DNA of 64,000 bases from an archaeon. Its GTDB lineage: Archaea > Iainarchaeota > Iainarchaeia > CSSED10-239. Numbering within the stretch: the first letter of the stretch is position 1; the number at the start of each line of letters is the position of its first letter. Of this stretch, positions 24,620 to 32,201 are shown one piece after another. The stretch covers positions 1 through 64,000 of the forward strand of contig JAKQTP010000138.1 in assembly GCA_029563035.1 (NCBI GenBank), given 5' to 3'. The notes below the pieces were generated by a model that worked only from the letters and a program-made list of their open reading frames with translations, had not been told where the DNA came from and did not search any database. A program made the position numbers and the translations under genes.

Positions 24620-26065
24620 CTATTTCTTTGATGCCTTATCAATAATGTTACCAACAAAAGTAAATACTCCTTTTTCATCCTGTTTGAAGTCTATTCCGTT
24701 TTGCTCTAATAATATCAAAACATCGTCAATCATCGCAACAGAATAACCAAGAGATAGCATCATACTTTGTAGTTCTTCTCTTGTATATTTGTTAGCATAT
24801 GGCCTTATTAAAACATATAAAAAATTAATATCTTGATTTGAAGATTCGTTTTTAGGAAGGCTAGCCATTGCTTCTTGGGCAGTTATTCTGGATCCATTAG
24901 TGGCATCTACAGGAATATTTGCATAATCTCTTCTTTTCTTCATCTCATTAATACTTGCAGACATCTCTTCTGTTTGTTTAATGTTTGGAATATCAAATGT
25001 TTTATAGCTTACTTGTTTTTCTCTAAAGCTATCCACTTTTACCTCTTTGTCTTCAAGATTAGAAACAAAGTTTTTTAGATAGCTTACCTCTTGATATATT
25101 TTTCTTAAATTATTAAAATCTTCAAGCATTTTCTTAACAAACAATTCTTTTGTTTTTTGCATGTTTTTTATTTCTCTTATTTCTGCTTTGTATAGTTCTT
25201 TTTCTTTTATGCCTTCTTTAATAATATCAAACATAATGTCTTGAGCAACTTCTTTACTAAAGCCATTACTTACTAACAAATCAAGTATCCAGTCTCTATT
25301 AGCTCCAATCTCTATCAAATATTTGATTGTGTTTCTGATATTTTGTATTGATTTTTTTTGTATGCTTTCTTTCTTATTTAATTCTTCTTTGTTTTTCTCT
25401 AAAGCATATTTTCTTTCTTCTTTTGATTTTTCTGTAATTTTCAAAACATCAAGATAGACATGCTTTGGCAGTCTTAATATCAAAAACCCTTCAACAAAGA
25501 ACAACATATAAATTACTAAAGAAACTGTTACTGGAATAATCATTGGAGTTCTTAAAAATACAAATATATCAAGACTATAAATCAAAACCATATTTAAGCT
25601 TGACAAAATAATACCAATTATCCAATAGACAAACCTTATTTTGGTGGTTTCTTTTATTATTTTTATTAATCTTTCAGTTGCTTCAGAATCCAGGCCTATA
25701 TAATCTGATAGTGCTTTGATTGATTCCTTAGAATAATTTTTAAATAAAATATAGTTTACGATTCTTCTAATATTTTTGGTTATTTGTTTAAGCTGTTTTT
25801 CTTTCTGTTCGTCTCTTGCAATTTTTTGAACTTCATTTAGGTCTTTGCTTTTAGAAAGAACCAAGTAGAAGATATTTGATATCTGGGATACAAAAATACC
25901 AACTCCAAAAAACAAAAGAAAGACTACAAGAGATATTGCTAAAGGAATATAAGGGTGTTTTGAAGTATCAAAGATATAGTTGTTTTTTAATATAAAATAA
26001 ACAATACCACTAAAGATTAATCCAAATATCCATAGGAATATCTTTTTTGTATCTTTAAGTATCAT
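24620..26065 (-). CDS. Four-TM protein with coiled coils, unknown function
   Basis: 481 residues. Two membrane segments near the N terminus (about 9-27 and 41-62), two more at about 143-195, Lys/Glu-rich coiled coils (about 212-250 and 290-340), and a small helical C-terminal domain. Two internal stretches, around residues 110-135 (IKALSDYIGLDSEATERLIK) and 262-285 (LLVSNGFSKEVAQDIMFDI), look like related short helical repeats. A third lies near residue 435 (LQSMMLSLGYSVAMIDDVLI). No family recognised; probably a membrane scaffold. Confidence 0.6.
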   Translation of the reverse strand: MILKDTKKIFLWIFGLIFSGIVYFILKNNYIFDTSKHPYIPLAISLVVFLLFFGVGIFVSQISNIFYLVLSKSKDLNEVQKIARDEQKEKQLKQITKNIRRIVNYILFKNYSKESIKALSDYIGLDSEATERLIKIIKETTKIRFVYWIIGIILSSLNMVLIYSLDIFVFLRTPMIIPVTVSLVIYMLFFVEGFLILRLPKHVYLDVLKITEKSKEERKYALEKNKEELNKKESIQKKSIQNIRNTIKYLIEIGANRDWILDLLVSNGFSKEVAQDIMFDIIKEGIKEKELYKAEIREIKNMQKTKELFVKKMLEDFNNLRKIYQEVSYLKNFVSNLEDKEVKVDSFREKQVSYKTFDIPNIKQTEEMSASINEMKKRRDYANIPVDATNGSRITAQEAMASLPKNESSNQDINFLYVLIRPYANKYTREELQSMMLSLGYSVAMIDDVLILLEQNGIDFKQDEKGVFTFVGNIIDKASKK

Positions 26066-26130
26066 AGAAAAATAGATTATAAATATGTTTTTAAAGATAT
26101 TTAATTAAAAAAACAAGGTTTTTCCAAAGG

Positions 26131-26205
26131 TGGGAGAAGCAGGATTCGAACCTGCGACCTTTGGTGTATAAGACCACTGCTCTGACCAGGCTGAGCTATA
26201 CTCCC
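26131..26205 (-). tRNA. tRNA-Ile (anticodon TAT)
   Basis: Acceptor GGGAGTA/TTCTCCC, D arm GCTC/GAGC, anticodon stem GTGGT/ACCAA with loop CTTATAC, T arm GCAGG/CCTGC with TTCGAAT loop, discriminator A. The loop reads anticodon UAU, which would decode AUA. Most archaea decode AUA with a CAU tRNA modified to agmatidine. Two pairs are imperfect: T6-T67 (shared with tRNA-Ile(GAT) at 31955) and the 27-43 pair. No intron. Confidence 0.88.
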
Positions 26206-26279
26206 AATAAACTTAGGCAAATTAGAAATTTTGCGGTCTATTAAGTAATATAGCTGTAGAAATATATTTAAAGGTTATT

Positions 26280-26627
26280 TTAATGCACTTGAGATCTGAA
26301 ATTATCCAAGTTCACATCTATTTGTTTGTCCGTTTCCTCGAACTCTCCAAATCTTCCAATGTTTAGCCTCATTGATTTTTGAAACTCAGAAGAAAATAGG
26401 TTTCTAAAGATATAGGTTTTACCAATCTCTATTTTAGAAATAGCATCATCCCACATTGTAAGATAGATTGTTCCTGTTTCGTCGCCTATTAGGACTTCAC
26501 AAACCTTGTGTCGTGTTTCATCAAGTTTGGAAACAACTTCTCGGACATTAGTCTTGTCTATAACCTTTGCTACAATATCCACTTTCTTTTGATAGTGCTT
26601 TATGTCTCTTATTTTTTCTAATATCAT
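26280..26627 (-). CDS. OB-fold nucleic-acid-binding protein (SSB/RPA-like)
   Basis: 115 residues forming a single OB fold like those of archaeal SSB and RPA: YQKKVDIVAKVIDKTNVREV at the start, KVCEVLIGDETGTIYLTMWDD in the middle, and GKTYIFRNLFSSEFQKSMRLNIGRFG at the end. Likely a single-stranded nucleic-acid binder. The family is broad, so the exact role (replication, repair or RNA) is not determined. Upstream lies a structured intergenic stretch and motif copy D. Confidence 0.75.
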   Translation of the reverse strand: MILEKIRDIKHYQKKVDIVAKVIDKTNVREVVSKLDETRHKVCEVLIGDETGTIYLTMWDDAISKIEIGKTYIFRNLFSSEFQKSMRLNIGRFGEFEETDKQIDVNLDNFRSQVH

Positions 26628-26803
26628 CTCTAATCAAGGTTATGGTTTTGTTATATATCTTAGTTTAGAAGTTATTTAAAAACCTTATGTTTGAAAGAAA
26701 AAGGAAAAATAACGAGTTTTAGGAGTTATAATTTTTGCTTATCTTTTATTTCTTGATTATATTTGGCTTCTATTAAAATATCTTTATTTTCCTTTATAAA
26801 AGC

Positions 26804-26860
26804 TGTCATTACTAATGACAACTAACAGGGTTTTGTGGTCATTAGTAAATACCACTGTTA
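26804..26860 (-). ncRNA. Putative structured leader or small RNA in the 26628-26958 gap
   Basis: The 331-base gap between the OB-fold gene and the thermosome gene has no convincing ORF (one 27-codon frame at 26726-26809). It contains a nested stem-loop, TAACAG (26823-26828) with CTGTTA (26855-26860) enclosing GTGGT/ACCAC, and a near-perfect palindrome TGTCATTA-C-TAATGACA (26804-26820). ACTAATGAC occurs in both. A TATA-like TTATAAAATATAA (about 26860-26873) lies directly upstream on the minus strand, behind motif copy D. It may be a small RNA or the leader of the OB-fold gene. Confidence 0.4.
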
Positions 26861-26865
26861 TTATA

Positions 26866-26914
26866 TTTTATAATCGATTTGTGCGGATTACGATGTTGTC
26901 CGAGAATTAGTGCA
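26866..26914 (-). promoter_or_regulatory. Diverged copy D of the repeated promoter module
   Basis: Minus strand: TGCACTAATTCTCGGACAAC, then a spacer of about 19 bases and AATCGATTATAAAATATAA. The first block matches the outer block of copies A-C (CGCACTATTTCTTGGACAAC) at 17 of 20 positions. The palindrome is replaced by an ordinary TATA box, which supports the idea that the palindrome in A-C overlays the TATA position. Confidence 0.5.
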
Positions 26915-26920
26915 AAATAT

Positions 26921-26952
26921 AAAAAATTAAAAAATAGAAAAAAAGGAAAAGG
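26921..26952 (-). terminator. T-tract terminator after the thermosome gene
   Basis: Beginning about 7 bases after the thermosome stop, the minus strand is almost only T with scattered C/A (CCTTTTCCTTTTTTTCTATT and on). Confidence 0.5.
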
Positions 26953-26958
26953 TTGAAA

Positions 26959-28587
26959 TTACATTTCGCCCATTCCGCCAGGCATTCCGCCCATTCCCAT
27001 TGGTGGAGTCCTTGGTCTATTAGATTGACCAGCAATGATATCGTCAATCCTTAGAATCATCTCTGCAACCTCTGTAGCAGATGTCACTGCTTGTGTCTTA
27101 ACAGCTATTGGCTCAATTACCTTTTTCTTCTTCATGTCTGCTACAATGCCATTAACAACGTCTATTCCTAGTGCTTTGTTTGCAGGGTCTTGATGCTTGC
27201 TTCTTAAAAAGACAATTGTATCAATTGCATCTAAACCAGCACTTTCTGCCAAGGTCTTTGGAATGATTTCAAGAACATCAGCAAATGCCTCTATTGCTAA
27301 TTGCTCTCTTCCACCTACAGTCTTTGCAAAGTTTTTCAATCTTAAAGCAACTTCTATTTCTGAAGCACCACCTGCTGCAACAAACTTGCCAGTCTTGATT
27401 GTAGATATTACAGCACCTATAGCATCTGTTAATGTTCTCTCAGTTTCTGCTAAAACTTGCTCAGATGTTCCTCTAAGTAATATTGTAACATACCCTGGGT
27501 TTGGACATTTTTCAATAAACAACATGTAGTCGCCTGCTATTTTTTTATCATACACATGTTCTGCTGTTCCAAGGTCTTTAGTTGTAACATCTTTTATTCT
27601 TGAGACAATCTTTCCGCCTGTGGCTTTTGCAATTCTTTCAATATCTGTTTGTCTTACTCTTCTAATAGCAGTTATTCCTGCTTTCGCAAGATAATGCTGA
27701 GCAAGATCATCTATCCCTTTCTGACAAAGAACAACATTAGCACCAGTTGCTTCTATTCTATCAACCATTGCTTTAAGATAATGTTCTTCTTCATCAATAA
27801 ATGCCTGTAGCTGATCAGGAGAAGTTATCTGTATCTTTGCTTCTGTCTCTGGCTCTTTTACTTCAAGAGCAGAACTTAATAATAAGATTTTTGCATTCTT
27901 TACGCTTCTTGGCATCTCTGAGTGAACAATCTCTTTATCAAGAACAATACCGTCTATTAACTTTGTATCAGAAAGGCTACCCCCAATCTTTTGTTCAATC
28001 TTGATTTGGTCTCTGTCTATTTCTTTATTTGATTTTGAAATCTTTAGAGTTGCTTCAAGAACAATGTTACCAAGATTTGAGCTATATTCTGATGCCTTAC
28101 CAGTCATTGAGGTTTTTGCAATATCTAGAAGTTCTTGCTTATCATTGATTGCAACCTTCTCTGAAATTTCATTAAAATACTCAACTGCTTTTTCTGAAGC
28201 CATCTTATAGCCTTTAATTATTATTGATGGATGTACATTTTCATCTAAAAGGTTCTCAGCTTTTGCTACAAGGCCACCTGCAATAACAACAGCACTTGTT
28301 GTTCCGTCCCCTACTTCATCATCTTGGTTTTTTGCAAGTTCTACTAGCATCTTTCCTATTGGGTGTTCTATTGCCATTTCTTTAAGAATTGTTGCACCGT
28401 CATTGCTGATTGTGACATTCCCCAACTCATCAACTAGCATCTTGTCCATTCCTCTAGGGCCAAGTGTTGATTTGACAGCATTACTTACAGCTTTAGCAAC
28501 CATTATGTTCATTCTTTGAGCGTCTTTACCTCTTTCTCTTTTAGAGCCTTCAGGTAAAAACACAGTATTTTGACTTTCATTACCCAT
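26959..28587 (-). CDS. thsA: Thermosome subunit (group II chaperonin)
   Basis: ATP-driven folding chamber of archaea; 542 residues, normal length. It shows [41 protein letters not shown] (ATP-binding and hydrolysis), [12 protein letters not shown] and the Gly-Met-rich C-terminal tail ([12 protein letters not shown]). It probably receives substrates from prefoldin (2638-3114). Only one subunit gene is visible, so the ring may be homo-oligomeric. The histone-fold-like gene lies 19 bases upstream on the same strand, likely cotranscribed. Confidence 0.97.
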   Translation of the reverse strand: MGNESQNTVFLPEGSKRERGKDAQRMNIMVAKAVSNAVKSTLGPRGMDKMLVDELGNVTISNDGATILKEMAIEHPIGKMLVELAKNQDDEVGDGTTSAVVIAGGLVAKAENLLDENVHPSIIIKGYKMASEKAVEYFNEISEKVAINDKQELLDIAKTSMTGKASEYSSNLGNIVLEATLKISKSNKEIDRDQIKIEQKIGGSLSDTKLIDGIVLDKEIVHSEMPRSVKNAKILLLSSALEVKEPETEAKIQITSPDQLQAFIDEEEHYLKAMVDRIEATGANVVLCQKGIDDLAQHYLAKAGITAIRRVRQTDIERIAKATGGKIVSRIKDVTTKDLGTAEHVYDKKIAGDYMLFIEKCPNPGYVTILLRGTSEQVLAETERTLTDAIGAVISTIKTGKFVAAGGASEIEVALRLKNFAKTVGGREQLAIEAFADVLEIIPKTLAESAGLDAIDTIVFLRSKHQDPANKALGIDVVNGIVADMKKKKVIEPIAVKTQAVTSATEVAEMILRIDDIIAGQSNRPRTPPMGMGGMPGGMGEM

Positions 28588-28606
28588 ACTCTTTCACCTT
28601 CTAATT

Positions 28607-29014
28607 TTATTGATGGAATTTTCGTTCTACATCATCTATCAAAATATCACATTCTGCTTTTATCTTTTCTAAGTTTTTAATAATTCTAATTTTTTCAAGT
28701 TCAATAGATTGAATATTTTCAAAAGTTTCTATTGCTTGCTTAAACATGCCATAATCCACAGAAGTATATTCGTAGCTATTCATTTTCTTACAAACAGTTT
28801 CTACAATTCTGCCAAGAAAAAGATTCATTTCTTTTTTTACTATCCCTTTTATTTGCTTGTGCTTATCTAAATTCTTTCTCATTAATCTAACAACAGTAGC
28901 ATTTGGAAAAGGTAATTTTTCATCATCAAGTTCTACTCCTTCATCTTCAACAGCATCTTTAATTTCTTCTTCAACAGATTTTATTTCTTGGTTTTCTAAA
29001 TCATTTTCGCTCAT
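28607..29014 (-). CDS. Probable histone-fold protein with acidic head and coiled tail
   Basis: 135 residues in three parts: an acidic N terminus (1-33), a central region (about 34-103) and a C-terminal helix (104-135). The central part follows the archaeal histone/NF-Y pattern: LPFPNATVVRLMRKN (compare LPIAPIGRIIK), a long helix (VKKEMNLFLGRIVETVCKKM), then YTSVDYGMFKQAIETF where histones have the TIKAEDIELAVRRF-type end. This is my reading by eye. If right, it is a DNA- or chromatin-related protein cotranscribed with the thermosome; otherwise an unknown helical protein. Confidence 0.5.
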   Translation of the reverse strand: MSENDLENQEIKSVEEEIKDAVEDEGVELDDEKLPFPNATVVRLMRKNLDKHKQIKGIVKKEMNLFLGRIVETVCKKMNSYEYTSVDYGMFKQAIETFENIQSIELEKIRIIKNLEKIKAECDILIDDVERKFHQ

Positions 29015-29146
29015 TTTTAAACCCCTCTTTTTTGTTATAAAAATTGTATTTAATATATAATATATATAGGTATAGAAGCCTTTAAATATGTATTTTTTAA
29101 CATAAAAAAAGTAAATATAGAAATAGAAATTAAGAGAATAGCCTAT

Positions 29147-29305
29147 CTATTCTTCATCTTCAAAATCATCATAATCTTCTTCAAGGTCTTCGTCTTCTTC
29201 GCTTTCTTCATAGTCTTCGTCTTCATCAAAGTCTTCATAGTTTTCTTCATCGTAGTCATCTATCTTTAAGACTTGACCTTCTAAGTCATTGGTTATTACA
29301 TACAT
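29147..29305 (-). CDS. Tiny very acidic protein, 52 residues
   Basis: ATG at 29305 preceded by AGGTGG. The product starts MYVITNDLEGQVLKIDDYD and is then almost entirely Asp/Glu/Tyr/Phe. The acidic half is about 35 residues with only one Ser and an occasional Asn. It resembles the neighbouring gene at 29345-29536 in size, composition and the hydrophobic start. Possible roles are a DNA mimic, a cation buffer or a chaperone-like tail. No family recognised. Confidence 0.6.
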   Translation of the reverse strand: MYVITNDLEGQVLKIDDYDEENYEDFDEDEDYEESEEDEDLEEDYDDFEDEE

Positions 29306-29344
29306 TTTTTATTCCACCTTTTGTGTTTTTTTAAAAAAATTGTT

Positions 29345-29536
29345 TTAGTCATCACTATAGTCTTGATCACTATCGTACTCTTCTTCATCTTCGTCATCAA
29401 AGTCATCTGGAGTGTATTCTGTATCGATATCTTCTTTTTCTTCCATTATGCATTCGTCGCCATCGTAATCAAAGTCATCAAGGTTATAGTCTTGTTCCTC
29501 ATTTTTTGCTACCATATACACTAACATATTCATCAT
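29345..29536 (-). CDS. Tiny very acidic protein, about 63 residues
   Basis: Begins MMNMLVYMVAKNEEQDYNL and continues as Asp/Glu/Tyr-rich sequence to a DQDYSDD end. The start is uncertain: ATGs at 29536, 29533, 29527 and 29515 are all in frame, and the last gives a protein more like its neighbour (MVAKNEEQ). A TATA-like TTTTATATAAAAAC lies near 29550-29563. It is paired with the gene at 29147-29305, 39 bases downstream; the two may be a diverged duplication. Confidence 0.6.
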   Translation of the reverse strand: MMNMLVYMVAKNEEQDYNLDDFDYDGDECIMEEKEDIDTEYTPDDFDDEDEEEYDSDQDYSDD

Positions 29537-29621
29537 TTTTTAAAAAAAGTTTTTATATAAAAATTATGGATACATTAGATTTATATATCTTATTGGTTGG
29601 CCAAAAAATGCCTTGTTTTAA

Positions 29622-30569
29622 ATGTATTTCTTAACTAACATATCTATGGGGGAAGTGTATTTACCTAAAGAATTTACAGAAAAATACAAATGGATACTTG
29701 GAGACCAAGAAGTGCTTATTTTCTTGGATTCCTGTAAAACCAGACTTACAAAATCTTTAATCATTAATACTCTTAAAGCCAAAGATGCTTCTTTTCTTAA
29801 AGAACAAGGGCTTAATTTAGAAAAAGTAAAATATATAGATAATGCCTATTTTATTAGGTCTCTTGTTTCTGGTCTTGGTAACACCATTGAACAAAACATC
29901 GGCTTATTCCAAATGCAAGAGATATCTTCTATGCTCCCTGCTTTTGTTCTTGATCCAAAAGAGACAGACATAGTTTTAGATATGACTGCTGCTCCCGGAA
30001 ACAAGACAGGCATCTTAGCACAAATAATGAAAAACAAAGGATTAATTATTGCTAACGACGTGGATAAAACCAGAATTAAGACCTTAAAATTCACATTAAA
30101 AAGACTAGGTGTAAGAAACACAATAATTACTTGTAGAGATGCTACAAAAATTAATTTTAATTTTAAATTTGATAAAATACTTCTAGATGCGCCATGCTCT
30201 TGTGAAGGAATGATAAGGAAAAAACCAGATTCCTTAAAAACTTGGTCTTACAAAGAAGTAAACTCAAAATCTAATTTACAAAAGAAGCTAATAGCTAATG
30301 CCTTTTCTTTGCTTAAGCCAAATGGCGTGCTGGTATATTCTACTTGTACATTGTCTCCTGAAGAAAACGAAGAAGTAATTGATTTTCTTCTTAAAAAAAA
30401 TAAAAATGCAAAAGTTCAAGAGACAAGAATTACAGGGCTTAATTATGATGAGGGGTTAACAAAATACAAGCATAAAAACTTTGATAATGAGCTAAAAAAA
30501 GCAATAAGGATTTGGCCACACAAAAGTGGAATTGAGGGCTTTTTTATTTGTAAGATTAGAAAGGATTAA
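29622..30569 (+). CDS. NSUN/RsmB-family RNA cytosine-C5 methyltransferase
   Basis: SAM-dependent m5C methyltransferase of the NOL1/NOP2/Sun family, acting on tRNA or rRNA. Motif I DMTAAPGNKTG, motif IV DAPCSCEGMIRKKPD (PC motif Cys) and motif VI YSTCTLSPEENEEVI (TC catalytic Cys) are all intact. At 315 residues it lacks an own PUA domain, but the next gene, 2 bases downstream, encodes a PUA-like protein that may supply it. TATA-like GATTTATATATCT lies at about 29578. Confidence 0.9.
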   Translation: MYFLTNISMGEVYLPKEFTEKYKWILGDQEVLIFLDSCKTRLTKSLIINTLKAKDASFLKEQGLNLEKVKYIDNAYFIRSLVSGLGNTIEQNIGLFQMQEISSMLPAFVLDPKETDIVLDMTAAPGNKTGILAQIMKNKGLIIANDVDKTRIKTLKFTLKRLGVRNTIITCRDATKINFNFKFDKILLDAPCSCEGMIRKKPDSLKTWSYKEVNSKSNLQKKLIANAFSLLKPNGVLVYSTCTLSPEENEEVIDFLLKKNKNAKVQETRITGLNYDEGLTKYKHKNFDNELKKAIRIWPHKSGIEGFFICKIRKD

Positions 30570-30571
30570 TT

Positions 30572-31057
30572 ATGGCAAAAAAATTAGATGAAAAAACAAG
30601 AAAAAAACTAATAAACTATTTAGAGTCTCGCTTTGGCATTGATAGTTCTTTTTTTGCAGATTATCTTTTTGTTATTTCAGGAAAATCTGTTTCAATTATT
30701 TATAAAACAAGAGAAACACAAAAGATTATAGAAAATCAAATTAGACAGAATTTTACTATTTCTTTCGGGATAGAGATTTTCTCTAATTACAAAGATTATA
30801 AACCCTCCTCACTTGGGTTTTCAAGCTTTGCAAAAAAACAAATAAAACAAAACTTTGTAGAGTTGACAAGAAACCAAACAAACACTTACTTTTCAGGAAA
30901 AGAAATTGCAACTAAAGACATAAAAAACAAGAATCTGCTATCTTCTGGCTTTGTTGCTTGTGTTTATGGAAATCACATAATTGGCACAGCAAGATTTGAT
31001 AAAGAAAAACAAATTATTACACCAAACATTTCTTTTGTTAATGAGAAAACAAAGTAA
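30572..31057 (+). CDS. PUA-like RNA-binding partner of the methyltransferase
   Basis: 161 residues. An N-terminal alpha/beta region resembles the pre-PUA part of Nip7/RsmF-type proteins (LDEKTRKKLINYLESRFGI). The C-terminal part has the PUA-like pattern GKEIATKDIKNKNLLSSGFVACVYGNHIIGTARF. It begins 2 bases after the methyltransferase stop, so the two are coupled and probably act together. In several related enzymes this domain is fused to the methyltransferase. Confidence 0.65.
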   Translation: MAKKLDEKTRKKLINYLESRFGIDSSFFADYLFVISGKSVSIIYKTRETQKIIENQIRQNFTISFGIEIFSNYKDYKPSSLGFSSFAKKQIKQNFVELTRNQTNTYFSGKEIATKDIKNKNLLSSGFVACVYGNHIIGTARFDKEKQIITPNISFVNEKTK

Positions 31058-31927
31058 TTATATTTCCCTAGATAGAAATTCTTTTATTTTCTTAAATACC
31101 TTTTCATATTCTACATCAAGCATAACTTGATGTCCAGATTCTTCTAAAAGAAATCTTTCAACATTATTTGAAGATACAGACAGCATTATTTCTTTGGAGT
31201 TACTTACAGGTATTAGGTAGTCCTTTTTGCTGTGGATTATAAGTATGTCTGCATTTACCTTAGATATTTGTTTTTTAACAAATTTTACTAATTCAAATAT
31301 CTGTTGAATTGCACTTGTCGATATCTCATTATAAGTGTCTTCATATTCTAATAATTCATTATTTAGTTTAATAAATTCTTTTCTGCTTTTTCTATATATG
31401 TTATTAATAACCATTCTGATTTTTTCTGATGTTGATCGTTTGGTTTGTGATTGCTTTTTAGAAATCTCATTAATTTCAGAAATTATTGTTGAAAGCCTTA
31501 TGTTTGTTCTTTTCCAGTCAGCTAAAATAAGTTTTCCAAAGTCAGGGTCTAAAAAATTGATTGGTGCTGACATTGTAATGAGCTTGTGTGGCCTTTTTTT
31601 TGTTGAAAGATACAGACATATAGTACCGCCCATTGAAAAGCCTAACAATACTACCTTAGAATATTCTTTTAATAGCTCTTCATATATTTTTTCAGAAAAA
31701 GAAAGCCAGTTTTTATATTTTTGTTTGCTAAAGTCTAATATGTTTGTTTTATGTCCAGGAAGAATTGGTGCGTAAATATCATAATCATCTTTTAGATATT
31801 CTGCAAGAGGCTTTTGCTCTATAGGAGAAGCAGCAAAACCATGTATTATTAATATTGCGGTTTCTTTTTTCTTTTGAGCTCTATAATAATACCCGTTATT
31901 TAATAGTTGCTCTAGGTCCTTTATCAT
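31058..31927 (-). CDS. Alpha/beta hydrolase (carboxylesterase/monoglyceride lipase-like)
   Basis: Cytoplasmic alpha/beta-hydrolase, 289 residues. The oxyanion strand ILIIHGFAASP, the nucleophile elbow GFSMGG (Ser), the acid in IIHSKKDYLIP (Asp) and SGHQVMLD (His) complete the triad. A helical cap lies between about residues 130 and 215. The substrate cannot be told; short acyl esters are typical. It converges on the PUA-protein gene with abutting stop codons. Confidence 0.85.
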   Translation of the reverse strand: MIKDLEQLLNNGYYYRAQKKKETAILIIHGFAASPIEQKPLAEYLKDDYDIYAPILPGHKTNILDFSKQKYKNWLSFSEKIYEELLKEYSKVVLLGFSMGGTICLYLSTKKRPHKLITMSAPINFLDPDFGKLILADWKRTNIRLSTIISEINEISKKQSQTKRSTSEKIRMVINNIYRKSRKEFIKLNNELLEYEDTYNEISTSAIQQIFELVKFVKKQISKVNADILIIHSKKDYLIPVSNSKEIMLSVSSNNVERFLLEESGHQVMLDVEYEKVFKKIKEFLSREI

Positions 31928-31954
31928 AATATTCAGATTCTTTTAAAGAGGATA

Positions 31955-32029
31955 TGGGAGAGGCAGGATTCGAACCTGCGACCTCCCGATTATCAGTCGG
32001 GTGCTCTAACCAGGCTAAGCTACACTCCC
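31955..32029 (-). tRNA. tRNA-Ile (anticodon GAT)
   Basis: Acceptor GGGAGTG/CTCTCCC, D arm GCTT/GAGC, anticodon stem CCCGA/TCGGG with loop CTGATAA, T arm GCAGG/CCTGC, discriminator A. Reads AUC and AUU. The sixth acceptor pair is T-T, as in tRNA-Ile(TAT) at 26131, a shared feature of the two isoacceptors. No intron. Confidence 0.94.
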
Positions 32030-32034
32030 ATGTT

Positions 32035-32107
32035 TAGCCCGAAAGAGATTCGAACTCCTGTCGCAAGGTTCAAAGCCTTGCATGCTTGGCCACTACACCA
32101 TCGGGCT
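32035..32107 (-). tRNA. tRNA-Gln (anticodon TTG)
   Basis: Acceptor AGCCCGA/TCGGGCT with the A1-U72 pair usual for Gln, D arm GTGT with AGTGGCCAA loop, anticodon stem CAAGG/CCTTG with loop CTTTGAA, T loop TTCGAAT, discriminator A. It sits 5 bases upstream of tRNA-Ile(GAT) on the same strand, so they are probably one transcript. Confidence 0.93.
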
Positions 32108-32201
32108 AAAAAACGGTATATTAATATATATTTTATGAACAGTTATTTTTATAAATAGAATTAAAAATAACAAAAGAGAAATAACTTCTCTTTTGATTTT
32201 T

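Noticed and set aside
26726..26809. A 27-codon frame between the OB-fold and thermosome genes
   Set aside because: No ribosome site, very short, and it overlaps the structured palindrome; more likely part of a non-coding leader.
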